DNA of 56,109 nt. It comes from Bacteroidota bacterium. GTDB lineage: Bacteria > Bacteroidota > Bacteroidia > Chitinophagales > Saprospiraceae. Shown here in pieces: positions 1-9,486 of this stretch. The stretch lies in the NCBI GenBank assembly GCA_024743405.1, contig JANSWP010000046.1, positions 1-56,109 of the forward strand. The letters run 5' to 3'. The notes under the pieces are model-generated. The model had not been told where the DNA came from, searched no databases, and saw only the letters and a list, made by a program, of their open reading frames with translations. The position numbers and the translations under genes were made by a program. Each line of letters opens with the position of its first letter. Within the stretch, counting starts at the first letter, position 1.

Positions 1-1098
1 GGAATGGAAGCAGGATATAGTAATATTGCTAATAACAATACCTTTATTGGAAATAGCGCTGGATATGCTAATACAGACGCCGAAGAAAATACCTTCATTG
101 GTTATTTTGCTGGAGCTGCCAATACAACAGGTAATGAAAACACATTTATAGGAAAAAACACTGGAATCTCAAATACAACTGGCTTTTGGAACCTCTTTAT
201 TGGAACAAGAACTGGAGAATCCAATATAGATGGAGCACAAAATACTTTTGTTGGGCGAAGAACTGGTGTCAGTAATTCCTCGGGAGGACAAAACTCCTTT
301 TATGGAGAACAAGCAGGACAGGGAAATACCACAGGAAGTGATAACTCTTATTTTGGGAAATCAGCAGGTTCTCATGGAATTGCTGGAACGGAAAATGCCT
401 TTTTCGGTTCATCCGCGGGGTTGGTAAGTCAAGGTAGTGCCAACACTTTTATTGGCTATAGTTCAGGAAGTGGTAATGGAAACGGTAATGATAATACGTT
501 CATTGGTAACGATTCAGGAAATGCTTCTATGACCACAGTCAATAACTCTATAGCAATCGGAAAATTGGCAGAGGTAAATTCAGATAACCAAGCAAGAATT
601 GGAGACTCTAATGTGGATGATATCGGTGGCTTCGCTGCGTGGACTAACCTCTCAGACGGTCGATTTAAAATCAAAGTTGAGGAAAGTGTAAAAGGATTGG
701 ACTTTATTCAAAAACTACATCCTGTCACTTATCAATTTGACTTGCCCAAATTGAATGTATTTTTATATGGTAAAGAAAAAGCTGATAACCTCACGATTAA
801 TCAAGATAAATCAAATACTCGTTTTACTGGCTTCATTGCTCAAGAGGTGGAAGCAGCGGCACGAGAAACAGGCTATTATTTTAGTGGTGTAAAAACCCCA
901 AAGAATGAGCATGATCATTATGGTTTACGCTATGCGGAGTTTGTTGTACCGTTGGTTAAAGGAATGCAAGAACAGCAGGAAATAATTGAAAAATTGGAAC
1001 AAGAGAATCTGGAAATGAGAGAGATATATGAGGAGTTAAGCGGAGAGTTAGCAAGTATTAAAGAAGTTCTAGGTTCTATCTTAAAAATTAAGGAGTGA
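1..1098 (+). CDS. Surface/tail-fibre-like repeat protein with C-terminal S74 self-cleaving chaperone domain (5' partial)
   Basis: The reading frame is open at the left edge, so the start is probably outside the window; the first ATG is at base 4. Numbering from that ATG, residues 1-200 hold about eleven degenerate repeats of roughly 18 residues built on N-T-F-I-G-x-x-[AT]-G, the pattern of trimeric beta-roll stalks. Residues 217-330 match the peptidase S74 intramolecular chaperone: S217-D218 in LSDGRFKI is the Ser-Asp position where family members autocleave, followed by FIAQEVE and LRYAEFVVPLV. The last 40 residues are a glutamate-rich coiled coil. In characterised S74 proteins the domain drives trimer folding and is then released. 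Bacteroidota carry many cell-encoded versions, so a phage origin is not needed. A strong hairpin terminator follows the stop codon. Confidence 0.8.
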   Translation, partial: GMEAGYSNIANNNTFIGNSAGYANTDAEENTFIGYFAGAANTTGNENTFIGKNTGISNTTGFWNLFIGTRTGESNIDGAQNTFVGRRTGVSNSSGGQNSFYGEQAGQGNTTGSDNSYFGKSAGSHGIAGTENAFFGSSAGLVSQGSANTFIGYSSGSGNGNGNDNTFIGNDSGNASMTTVNNSIAIGKLAEVNSDNQARIGDSNVDDIGGFAAWTNLSDGRFKIKVEESVKGLDFIQKLHPVTYQFDLPKLNVFLYGKEKADNLTINQDKSNTRFTGFIAQEVEAAARETGYYFSGVKTPKNEHDHYGLRYAEFVVPLVKGMQEQQEIIEKLEQENLEMREIYEELSGELASIKEVLGSILKIKE

Positions 1099-1104
1099 TA
1101 AATG

Positions 1105-1137
1105 AAATTGCCGAGTGACCTTAATCTCTCGGCAATT
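1105..1137 (+). terminator. Hairpin terminator after the S74 gene
   Basis: A perfect 11-bp inverted repeat, AAATTGCCGAG at 1105-1115 and CTCGGCAATTT at 1127-1137, starts 6 bases after the S74 stop codon. The loop is 12 bases. The stem covers the GTG that is the only upstream start candidate of the next gene. Confidence 0.7.
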
Positions 1138-1549
1138 TCAACTATTAAAAACTACAGCCAAGGAATATTCACATTTTCTCCAACAAACGATTATCGCAGC
1201 TTTAGATACTCAAGGTAATCCGTGGATAGATGTCGGTATGCTTTCAGACATCTCAGATTGGGAAAAAAACAATGATATCATTTGTAACCTTTACTTGATT
1301 AATGATAAAAGCATTGAAAAAATCTATTCCAAAACCTATGTATCAGCATCCGAAAAATCTAGCTTACTAACGAAACGAGAAATTCAAATTATTAAACTTT
1401 TAAAAGAAGGAAATTCAACTTCTGAAATTGCTCAACTACTAAATATTAGTGAACATACTATTTACACTCATAAGAGAAATGCTATGTCTAAGCTAAATAT
1501 TAACAGTTCTAATGACCTGGTGAGATATGCTTATGAGAATGGGTTATAA
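1115..1549 (+). pseudogene. LuxR-type regulator, probably 5'-truncated
   Basis: The 144-residue frame ends in a clear LuxR/GerE helix-turn-helix (residues about 85-140; LTKREIQIIKLLKEG, then SEHTIYTHKRNAMSKL). Residues 20-60 (QQTIIAALDTQGNPWIDVG, LSDISDW) resemble the second half of a PAS-like sensor domain seen in longer Bacteroidota PAS-LuxR proteins, so about 100 N-terminal residues seem missing. The frame is closed upstream by TGA at 1103. The only upstream start is a GTG at 1115 lying inside the stem of the S74 terminator; the first ATG (residue 42) would remove the sensor remnant. I infer a decayed gene joined to the S74 gene by a deletion or insertion. A functional short DNA-binding protein from an internal start cannot be excluded. 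Confidence 0.6.
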
Positions 1550-1702
1550 TTCTATATTCTTGATCTAGTTATTTTAGTCATTCAACATACTCTAGGTTCG
1601 CATATAGCAAAATGTCTAAAATTGTCACAAATATTCATCAAAAATCAACCATGCCATTTAAGAAGTACAAGGGAAGAATACAATAGAACTTGAGCAAACA
1701 AA

Positions 1703-1737
1703 AAAGTCCTTGTAAATCAACGACTTACAAGGACTTT
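1703..1737 (-). terminator. Terminator downstream of tRNA-Gln
   Basis: A 13-bp perfect stem (1703-1715 with 1725-1737, arm AAAGTCCTTGTAA) followed on the minus strand by a T-run. It lies 3 bases beyond the tRNA 3' end. Confidence 0.8.
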
Positions 1738-1740
1738 AGT

Positions 1741-1811
1741 AGACCTACTAGGACTCGAACCTAGAACGACTGCACCAAAAACAGCTGTGTTACCGATTAC
1801 ACCATAGGTCT
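1741..1811 (-). tRNA. tRNA-Gln (anticodon TTG)
   Basis: On the minus strand the sequence folds as a cloverleaf: acceptor AGACCTA/TAGGTCT, D stem GTGT/ACAC, anticodon loop TTTTGGT with anticodon TTG (reads CAA), T arm CTAGG-TTCGAGT-CCTAG. It is 71 nt long with no encoded CCA. Confidence 0.93.
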
Positions 1812-1909
1812 TTTTACCAGCTTATAAATGCACCGTCGTGCAAAAGCGACGCAAAATTATGCTTTTTTTTTTTTCTCTGCAAGAGAATCAGATATTTTTT
1901 TAAAATATT

Positions 1910-2749
1910 TTACGCAGCTGAAGGTAATCGCTTTTCCCATTGAGAAAACAATAGGTCATCATTTAAAATATCATATAACCATTCATGATATTCTGGGTAC
2001 TCTGGGAGGTTATTATGATGGGCATCTGCTACTGGAAAGACCTCAATATTGGAAGGTGTCAGTCGTTTTAGTTTTAGGGTTTGATTAAATGGTATCAATC
2101 GATCCTTTTTTCCATGAACAATAAAGATAGGACAAGATACTTTTCTGATGAATTGATCAGTCCGAATTTGATATTTCAACAACCATTTTAGTGGCAGAAT
2201 AAAAGCATATCTTCGAATTTGATAAGAAAAGCTAAAATAAGGCGAATCTAAAATTAACATTTTGGGCTTATTCCAGGATGCTATGCGAGTCGCGATACCA
2301 CTGCCCATGGATCTGCCATAAATAATAATTTGATCTTCTGAGTATTCTGTTGACAACCATTTGTAAACATGCTGAGCATCACTATATAAGGTTGCTTCGG
2401 TTCGGCGTCCAGAACTTTTTCCAAAACCTCGATAATCAACCATAAAAAAACTATACCCCTTGCTTACAAAGTCTTTGGCGAACTTCCCCCACCCTTTTAC
2501 ACTTTTCGAATTTCCTTTTAAGTAATAAATAACGCCCTTTGAATTAGGTACTTTAAAGTGAATGCCGTTAATATAGCCTCCGTCTTCCATATCAAAATGG
2601 ACTTCATCGAATGGAAAAGGATATCTATATTGAAAGGATTTAGGTAAGATTTCTGGACGGAAAAAAAAGTAATCTTGTAAGAAGTAAAATATCGCACACA
2701 GCACAATATAACCAATCCATATAATCTCCAATATGTACGTCCAATCCAT
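1910..2749 (-). CDS. Membrane-anchored alpha/beta hydrolase (ABHD13/Bem46-like)
   Basis: The 279-residue protein has an N-terminal membrane segment (about residues 5-25) followed by an alpha/beta hydrolase fold. The nucleophile elbow is GRSMG with S147; D216 in HGKKDRLIP and H244/H245 in DAHHNNL complete a plausible triad. The DYRGFGKSSG segment is typical of the Bem46/ABHD13 group of serine hydrolases. The substrate cannot be told from sequence; an esterase or lipase-like role at the inner membrane is inferred. It stands alone, in the same direction as the tRNA-Gln gene on its left and the subtilisin gene on its right, with a terminator separating it from the latter. Confidence 0.85.
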   Translation of the reverse strand: MDWTYILEIIWIGYIVLCAIFYFLQDYFFFRPEILPKSFQYRYPFPFDEVHFDMEDGGYINGIHFKVPNSKGVIYYLKGNSKSVKGWGKFAKDFVSKGYSFFMVDYRGFGKSSGRRTEATLYSDAQHVYKWLSTEYSEDQIIIYGRSMGSGIATRIASWNKPKMLILDSPYFSFSYQIRRYAFILPLKWLLKYQIRTDQFIRKVSCPIFIVHGKKDRLIPFNQTLKLKRLTPSNIEVFPVADAHHNNLPEYPEYHEWLYDILNDDLLFSQWEKRLPSAA

Positions 2750-2819
2750 ATTCTTTTTGTTTCTCTGAAGTAAAGTACGGAAGCCTAAAGGAGAAATTCA
2801 AAATTAAGCCAACAAAAAA

Positions 2820-2841
2820 GCTCCACCCTTTCGAGTGGAGC
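2820..2841 (-). terminator. Terminator of the subtilisin gene
   Basis: Stem GCTCCAC (2820-2826) / GTGGAGC (2835-2841); on the minus strand it is followed by six T residues. Confidence 0.8.
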
Positions 2842-2875
2842 CAGTTTTTTGTTTTTTATTTAGTCTTCAAAATAA

Positions 2876-5800
2876 TTATTTGATCACCACAAATTTCTTG
2901 GCAGTTCTTTCTTGCCCTGAAATTAAATGCACCAAATAATATCCTTCTACGAATTGACTAACATCAATTTGCTCATTATGTACACCCGCTGGTGTCTTTA
3001 ATCTTTGGATAACTTTTCCTGTAAAATCAGTTACAATTAAGTTGACATATTCTGTGTCAGTTTGGATTTCATAGGCTACTGTCAACTCTGAAGAAACTGG
3101 ATTAGGGAATAGCTCTAATTCCGTAAGACTTACCTCCATTTCTATTGCTTCATCCTCACTGCTATCAACATCTTTATCATAATCATTACCTACAATTACA
3201 CTATTTCCTCCCGTTCCTGAGCAACCTTGAATATGTACATCATCAAAATATGCCCAATCAGAATTTCCAGAAGCATCGGCTCTGAAACGCAATCTGCAAT
3301 TATTAGTGAAAGGACCAGCAATCACAACACTCGGATCAATTCGCTCATTATTATTAAAATCAACACCTTTCACCCAGTCTTCAACTGTAGTATAAGAAGA
3401 CCCACCATTCGTTGAGATTTGAAGCCAAAAATCTTCAGAACCTTCAAAACTTCTAATCCAACAAGAAAAGTCAACAGTCAATTCATCATAACCAGATAAA
3501 TCTAGTACGTCAGTAGTCATCACAGAAGTTGAAGTATTATCTCTTAACCGGACACAATAGGTTCCATTATTTGCATAATTAGAATCATTTGCACTTTTTC
3601 GGCAATCAGAACCACCATCATTCCAAATACCCCATCCACTTTCAAAACCTTCATTATCAATAGTAGAATAAGAACATCCACCACCACCAGTTGAACTGAA
3701 ATTGGCTGTAACAGACATGTTTGCGTTAATGGTAAATGTAATTGGGTTGGTTGAACCACTCAAATCGCCGCTCCAATTGTCAAACTGGTAACCTGCGTCA
3801 GGTGTTGCTGAAATCGTTAAAGAGGTTCCTGCATTATAGGTTCCACCTGGCGTAACGGTTCCATTGCCATTGGTACTAGTCGTTAATGTGTATTGATTTG
3901 GTGGTATGAGGCTAAAATTAGCCGTTACATTCATATTTGAACTAATAGTAAAAGTGATCGGATTGGTTGAACCACTTAAATCACCACTCCATCCGTCAAA
4001 TTGATAACCTGCGTCAGGTGTTGCTGAAATCGTTACAGAACTGCCGCCATTATAAGTTCCTCCTGGAGAAACGGAACCATTACCATTTGTATTCGTCGTT
4101 AAAGTATACTGAGATGGAGGCGCTGAAGGAACACAGAAATTAGTTGTTTCTGACGAACCAAACGATCCCCCAGAAGCTAGTGTATTACCTGTAGCATCTT
4201 CAGTTAAGCTATACGAACCATTCCCATAAGCACAACAAATACCATCACCATAAGAGTCATAAATCGTTAAATCAAAACAAGCACTTGCAACACACAAATT
4301 ATGTGTAAAAGTGGTATTATTTTGAGCATAAGGACCACCAGAAGCAACAACATTTCCACTTCCATCTCTAATATCCCAAGTTGTTTCACTTGCGTAATTA
4401 TCAGTCAAAATAGAAAGTGTAATACCTTGATCTCCAGAATTGAAAGAAGAGGAACCTGCGTCATTATTGGTATTAGAATCAGCTGTACCATTTGGATTAT
4501 TAGTATTTGCATTAAAAGTATGTGAACCTGAACTGAAAGAAACAGCAGAAAGTGTCACATTAGTAGTTGCCTGACTTGCTAAAGATCCTGTCCAATTATA
4601 GGTACTTGAAGATCCTCCATCAACTGAATAAACAATATCAACTGAGCTTAATGTATTGGCTCCATAGTTTTTTAGAGTAACAATTGGAGTAGCTGAAGTT
4701 GCGCATATTGTACCAGATGGATCAATCACAGCAGAGATTCCAGCGTCATCATTAGCTGGCGGAGTTAAAGAATTCAAGGCTGCTTGCGCATTTACTCGAC
4801 CATATCCTAAGTCAGTTGACCAAGTGCCATTTGGTTGGGCACCATTTGTACTATAAGTATATCCACCAACTTTGTCACAAGTTGTTTCCAATGCAGCTCG
4901 TGCAGCTTGTTCAGTCAAATTTCCATCGACTGAAAGAATTAAAGCCATTACACCTGCTGTATTTGGACAAGCACTAGAAGTTCCATTAAAATTTGAAACA
5001 TAATCTCCGCTTGAATATCCAGCCGCTCCTGAAATATCCGTTGCGTAAATCTTTACACCTGGTGCTGCAACATCTGCATGTGTACCGTGGTCAGACCCCC
5101 ACCAAGTTTCACCATCACAAGAAGAAGGATTTTTTCTTTCATTACACATACTCATTGCAATAACCGCAATCGTTTCATTATTAGAACCGGGATAACCAAC
5201 TGCGCCATTTCCATTTCCTGCTGCGAAAATAACAGGCGCACCTAAGCCACCTCGACCAGAAGTAATTGAACCGTTGATCGCATTATTAATAGCAGAAGAA
5301 GAACTACCTCCTCCCCATGAATTACTTAGGATATCTGCGCCAGCTGTTTGCCAAGACCAATTCAAAGCATTAGCAATCCATGTATTAGATGTCACCCAAT
5401 TACCTTGAGCATTTGAGTATGCAATACGTACAGGAATAATTTTACTTCCATACGCTACGCCTGCAACACCAGTGCTATTATTTCCCACTCCTGCCACAAT
5501 ACCTGCACAGGCTGTACCATGAGCATCATCACCTGAAGGTGCCCCACCAGAACCTTGTCCTGTTGCATCATATCCAGGTAATAAATTTGCCACTAAATCA
5601 GGGTGCACTAAATCAACACCTTCATCAATAATCGCAACTTTGATGCTAGACGAACCAGTAGAAGTGTTCCATGCACTATATACTTTCATGTCAGCTCCTA
5701 CAACACCCCCGTATTGAGAAGTATTTACCCCATCATTGTTAAGTGACCATTGATTCCCAACTAATGGGTCATTGGTATTCATCCGTTTCATAAGCCTTAA

Positions 5801-6379
5801 AAAATCAGGTTCAGCAAATGCAAACAAACCTGTTTCATATAGCGAATTGGCAATTTCTAATGAATTGCGATTGGCACTTTTTGACACTTTCAAGTGAAAC
5901 TGCAAAGGATCAAACTCGTTTCTATTTTCAATCTCCGCCCCAAAACCTTTGGCAAGGTTTACCAATACAGCCTCATCCGCAGGATTTTTTAAACCAACAA
6001 TAAGTTTGTCGGTAATCCCTTGAAGAGTTCCATCTTTGTGCGCTAAAAATGGATTCGCATAATCAACTTTTTCGTTGACTCTCAATTGGTTAAGTAAGGT
6101 CTCGACACCTTGTTCTGTAACCCCATTAGACAATTGGACTAATGTCACAATAGGAGCAGGCAATAAATTTTCTCTTATTAATGGAACTAGATTTTCGGCA
6201 TTACCCAAAATTTGTTTTTGAGCTTCAAAAGCAACACCTGATTTGAACTTTACTAATATTTGCTCAGTAGAAACTTCCATACTCGTTTTACCTTCAGGAG
6301 TATAAAAGGAATTTTGAGCGAAACTGCTAAAGCAGAAAATAAAACTAAGAATTGTGAGTAAAAATTTGATGTTCTTCAT
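2876..6379 (-). CDS. Secreted subtilisin-family (S8) serine protease with InlB-type repeats and T9SS sorting domain
   Basis: The 1167-residue precursor begins with a signal peptide ending near FAQ (residue 22) and a propeptide to about 200. The S8 domain (about 205-540) has the full triad: D252 in AIIDEG, H287 in DAHGTACAG and S468 in FNGTSSACP. Then come an Ig-like/CARDB-type region with a proprotein-convertase-like insert, two tandem InlB B-repeat-like units (YTLTT-NGNG ... GWSGDLSGSTNPITFTI) and a jelly-roll region around DNEGFESGWGIWNDG. The last 85 residues (ELFPNPVSSELTV to KKFVVIK) are a type A T9SS sorting signal, cleaved at the cell surface in known members. Expected role: extracellular protein breakdown. 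The next upstream gene is divergent across an 867-bp gap, so it is transcribed alone. Confidence 0.92.
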   Translation of the reverse strand: MKNIKFLLTILSFIFCFSSFAQNSFYTPEGKTSMEVSTEQILVKFKSGVAFEAQKQILGNAENLVPLIRENLLPAPIVTLVQLSNGVTEQGVETLLNQLRVNEKVDYANPFLAHKDGTLQGITDKLIVGLKNPADEAVLVNLAKGFGAEIENRNEFDPLQFHLKVSKSANRNSLEIANSLYETGLFAFAEPDFLRLMKRMNTNDPLVGNQWSLNNDGVNTSQYGGVVGADMKVYSAWNTSTGSSSIKVAIIDEGVDLVHPDLVANLLPGYDATGQGSGGAPSGDDAHGTACAGIVAGVGNNSTGVAGVAYGSKIIPVRIAYSNAQGNWVTSNTWIANALNWSWQTAGADILSNSWGGGSSSSAINNAINGSITSGRGGLGAPVIFAAGNGNGAVGYPGSNNETIAVIAMSMCNERKNPSSCDGETWWGSDHGTHADVAAPGVKIYATDISGAAGYSSGDYVSNFNGTSSACPNTAGVMALILSVDGNLTEQAARAALETTCDKVGGYTYSTNGAQPNGTWSTDLGYGRVNAQAALNSLTPPANDDAGISAVIDPSGTICATSATPIVTLKNYGANTLSSVDIVYSVDGGSSSTYNWTGSLASQATTNVTLSAVSFSSGSHTFNANTNNPNGTADSNTNNDAGSSSFNSGDQGITLSILTDNYASETTWDIRDGSGNVVASGGPYAQNNTTFTHNLCVASACFDLTIYDSYGDGICCAYGNGSYSLTEDATGNTLASGGSFGSSETTNFCVPSAPPSQYTLTTNTNGNGSVSPGGTYNGGSSVTISATPDAGYQFDGWSGDLSGSTNPITFTISSNMNVTANFSLIPPNQYTLTTSTNGNGTVTPGGTYNAGTSLTISATPDAGYQFDNWSGDLSGSTNPITFTINANMSVTANFSSTGGGGCSYSTIDNEGFESGWGIWNDGGSDCRKSANDSNYANNGTYCVRLRDNTSTSVMTTDVLDLSGYDELTVDFSCWIRSFEGSEDFWLQISTNGGSSYTTVEDWVKGVDFNNNERIDPSVVIAGPFTNNCRLRFRADASGNSDWAYFDDVHIQGCSGTGGNSVIVGNDYDKDVDSSEDEAIEMEVSLTELELFPNPVSSELTVAYEIQTDTEYVNLIVTDFTGKVIQRLKTPAGVHNEQIDVSQFVEGYYLVHLISGQERTAKKFVVIK

Positions 6380-7246
6380 ACTTAGGTTACTTGTTTTGTA
6401 AAGAAATAAATAGTTATCATAGTCGAATTCAACTTGTTATGGCAGTCAAAGGCAAAGCTCTGAATGCTCTCCGAACGCATTGAATTCAGAAAAGTCAATA
6501 AAATACAGGTGGTTTAGTTTAAGGTTAAACTAGGTAGTACTAGAATGATAGAAGGTTAAAAATCCTATTTTTTAACACTAAAATCTAATGTCATCAAAAG
6601 CAACTTTGTTTGCTTTTAATTTTAAATTATTTTGTTTGTAGGGAATTTTAGGTGGACTATAATTATACTTTCGGCACAAAAAACTGTTTGAGAGAGGAAA
6701 AATTTAACCGTGTTTAACTGATTATGTCCACAATGTGATATTTTTATTTTTTATTTACAAATTTTTGTTAATCCAATAAACAATCATCACCCCCTCCAAA
6801 AACCCCATAAATGGTCTGTCATTGCCCATAACTTGTTCTTTTTCAATCATAAATAAACATTTTAAGAAATCTTAGTTTTTTTTAAGAAAGTCTGAAAAAT
6901 TTATTCACGCCACTTCATTTTGTAACCAACGAACTGTAATAGACTTCATTCCAAAAAAAATATTCTGTGGCTAGAACTTAGTCTTTTGATCTCACTCTCC
7001 GTCACGTACTCGCCTTAATAGCTAGTGCAATTAGGCACCGTACTTTTCTCGATTGAGGTCAAAATTCAAAACTTCTATCTCAATAATACTTTTGGAATAA
7101 TGTCTAATTATTTCCCCAAAACTTAAAAATATTAGCCTTTTGCCTTAAATTCAAATTTTAAAAATCATACTTAATAGGCTTTTCCTACATCTTTTCTTTT
7201 GGAAACATGTCTATTACATCAATTTCACTAATTAAAATAATAATTT
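6380..7246. promoter_or_regulatory. Long divergent intergenic region between two T9SS cargo genes
   Basis: 867 bp without a credible gene. It must hold the promoters of the subtilisin (minus) and the Asp-box protein (plus). Dyads are visible: TAGTTTAA-GG-TTAAACTA at 6515-6532, a hairpin AAAAGCAA/TTGCTTTT at 6596-6617, and GAATTCAA/TTGAATTC about 50 bases apart near 6424-6487. None matches an operator I can name. The remainder is AT-rich with no other structure seen. Confidence 0.4.
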
Positions 7247-9172
7247 ATGCACCGATTGTTACAATTTTTCTTCTTATTTGGTATCCTTTTCACGTCAAAT
7301 CAGCTTATGTCCCAAGCTCCTCTAAAAAATCCAGATTTGATGCAACCTAAATTAATGCAACCAGCAATCTTTGATAGTAATGAACCCGCCGAAGTCGCCC
7401 ACCCTACTACACCCATTATTCCAAAGACTAATGATCGTACAGAGGCAGAAGTGCTCATAGGCACGACTATATATGATCTACAGACTAATTATTCTAGCAT
7501 GCCTAGATTGGTTAATTATGATGGAGGGAAAATATCTGCTGTTTGGACGATGGGGTTTGATGCAGCAGGAGGCTATCCAAATCGTGGTACAGGATATGCA
7601 CACTTTGATGGAACAAGTTGGAATGATAACCCTTCCTCAAGATTAGAAAGTGGGGTGCGAACAGGATGGCCAGCCATCTTGGCAACAGACAATAACGATG
7701 AGGTCGTTATCAATCACGTTTTTGCAGCCCCTTTTAATCTACACGAATTACGCAAACAATCTGGTACCGATTTCTGGGTAGAATCAGATGTTCCTAATGG
7801 TACTCCTTCAGGGGTTGTTTGGCCAAGAATAGCTAAAGGAGGATTAGACGGAAACACTATACATGCCGTAGCTTTAACTACTCCTTCAGGTAACGGAGGG
7901 GCTGTTTATGATGGTGTAGATGGACATTTATTATATTATCGTTCAACCAATGGAGGTTTGAGTTGGGATATTCTCGATCAAAAACTACCAGGGTTAGATA
8001 TGACAGAAATGGTTTCATTAAGTGCTGACGCTTATGCAATTGATGCCCAAGGTGAAAACGTTTTAGTAACTGTCTTTGGTCAATGGAGTGATGTCGCAGT
8101 CTGGAAATCGGGTGATAACGGAGCAACATGGAACCGAATTGTCGTGAATGATTTTCCTTTGACTAACTATGTGACAGATGCTGGATATACAATAGATGAC
8201 TTACCACCTTACAATCCAGCACAGCCGGATTCATTAGCCATATTAACATCTGATTATTCAGGTGCAGCCATCTTAGATAATGACGGCAAAGCCCATGTAT
8301 TTTTTGGAGAAATGTATGTGATTGACGATGATCTTGCTGACGGAGGCACTCAATATTACCCCGCATCAAGTGGTATTAGATATTGGAATGAATCATTCGG
8401 GCAAGACTCCACCCAAACTATTGCAGATATTATCGATACTGATGGAAATGGAACTTTTGATATTCCAGATGCTGCCAGTGTTTCTGCCTACTTTACTTCT
8501 ATGACCTCTTTTCCAAGTGTTGGTATCAATGAGGCTAACCAATTATTTTTAGCTTATTCTGGCGTTGTAGAAGAATACTTCAAAGAAGATGCAAATCCAA
8601 ATTTGCAACATTACCGTCATATATTCACAATCGCCTCTCCTGATGGTGGAGAGACATGGACAGAACCTATTGATTTAATCAATGAAGAAATTTCTTCAGA
8701 TGCTGATTTAATTCCTGCAATTGAAGCCGTATTTCCTTCTGTCGCTCGTCACGTTGATGACAAGGTGCACTTAATTTGGCAATTTGACTTTGAACCAGGT
8801 ATGGCAGTTCGTGGAGATTCAGATCCAGCTGAAACTAACTTCATTTCTTATGTAGGGTTTGATGTTGCTGACTATGGTAATGTGGATTTAGTTGATTCAA
8901 AAGAGGCTATTTTAAACGAAGCATCTTTAAACATTAGTCCAAACCCTACAAGTTCTTTAGTTCAAATTCAGTTAGAATTAGAAGAAACTGCAAAAGTAGA
9001 ATATTCACTTTTGAATATGATGGGACAAGTTATAGAAACTCAAGACTTAGGTCGATTGACAGCAGGTCTTTTTAGTACAGAAATGAATTTGAATAGAGTA
9101 CCAAAAGGCGTCTATTTATTAAAAGTGAAGATTGATAATGAAACCATTTCAAGAAAAATCATTAAACAATAA
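7247..9172 (+). CDS. Secreted Asp-box (BNR/sialidase-like propeller) protein with T9SS sorting domain
   Basis: 641 residues with a signal peptide (about 1-23, ending LMSQ). Three Asp-box motifs are visible: YRSTNGGLSW, WKSGDNGATW and IASPDGGETW, which mark a sialidase-like beta-propeller. The last 80 residues (LNISPNPTSSLVQIQ ... GVYLLKVKI ... RKIIKQ) are a type A T9SS sorting domain, so the protein should be exported across the outer membrane and anchored or released. Asp-box propellers occur in glycosidases and in non-enzymatic binding proteins; I do not see the sialidase arginine triad clearly, so sialidase activity is not claimed. A cluster of strong hairpins follows the gene. Confidence 0.82.
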   Translation: MHRLLQFFFLFGILFTSNQLMSQAPLKNPDLMQPKLMQPAIFDSNEPAEVAHPTTPIIPKTNDRTEAEVLIGTTIYDLQTNYSSMPRLVNYDGGKISAVWTMGFDAAGGYPNRGTGYAHFDGTSWNDNPSSRLESGVRTGWPAILATDNNDEVVINHVFAAPFNLHELRKQSGTDFWVESDVPNGTPSGVVWPRIAKGGLDGNTIHAVALTTPSGNGGAVYDGVDGHLLYYRSTNGGLSWDILDQKLPGLDMTEMVSLSADAYAIDAQGENVLVTVFGQWSDVAVWKSGDNGATWNRIVVNDFPLTNYVTDAGYTIDDLPPYNPAQPDSLAILTSDYSGAAILDNDGKAHVFFGEMYVIDDDLADGGTQYYPASSGIRYWNESFGQDSTQTIADIIDTDGNGTFDIPDAASVSAYFTSMTSFPSVGINEANQLFLAYSGVVEEYFKEDANPNLQHYRHIFTIASPDGGETWTEPIDLINEEISSDADLIPAIEAVFPSVARHVDDKVHLIWQFDFEPGMAVRGDSDPAETNFISYVGFDVADYGNVDLVDSKEAILNEASLNISPNPTSSLVQIQLELEETAKVEYSLLNMMGQVIETQDLGRLTAGLFSTEMNLNRVPKGVYLLKVKIDNETISRKIIKQ

Positions 9173-9219
9173 TACCAAAGATTACCTGTCAGTTTTAGCT
9201 AAAACAGCTACTTAGAATA

Positions 9220-9366
9220 GAGCATTGCCGCAAAAGCGGCTCGCTCCAGTAAATGGTGGTTTTGGAGGGGAGTCCAATTAAAAAAGCTGACTTTCAGCTT
9301 TTTTAATTGGACTCCCCTCCAAGCTTCCTCTACTGCAACGGGCGCCTTTGGCGCGATGTTGCAGTA
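9220..9366. repeat. Cluster of three hairpins, including a 29-bp perfect palindrome
   Basis: Three stem-loops lie side by side in the 314-bp gap. The first is GCCGC-AAAA-GCGGC (9227-9240) inside GAGC/GCTC. The second is a perfect 29-bp inverted repeat, 9262-9290 with 9294-9322, with a 3-base loop; its core AAAAAAGCTGA/TCAGCTTTTTT is a typical bidirectional intrinsic terminator. The third is TACTGCAAC (9331-9339) / GTTGCAGTA (9358-9366) enclosing GCGCC-TTT-GGCGC. The array resembles REP/BIME-type or MITE-like palindromic elements; at minimum it would terminate the upstream transcript. Confidence 0.75.
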
Positions 9367-9486
9367 TTTAAGTGCAACTTAATTCTGACCATGAACTTTT
9401 TTGTAATGCATTCCTTATAATCATTCCACTTTAAAGAACCTCATCTTTTTGTATTTTGCAGCTTCATCATTAATTAGATTTTTTGA

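Noticed and set aside
1-1098. Prophage tail-fibre locus
   Set aside because: Only the S74 domain is phage-like; no other phage gene is near and Bacteroidota encode many such surface proteins.
1828-2088. Plus-strand frame from 1828 starting in the tRNA-proximal region
   Set aside because: It runs through a poly-T tract and then antisense to the alpha/beta hydrolase gene, with no recognisable domain.
3227-5999. Plus-strand open frames opposite the subtilisin gene, and similar frames opposite the FG-GAP and SusC genes
   Set aside because: They are Ser/Ile/Thr-rich shadows of repetitive coding sequence without domains or starts of their own.
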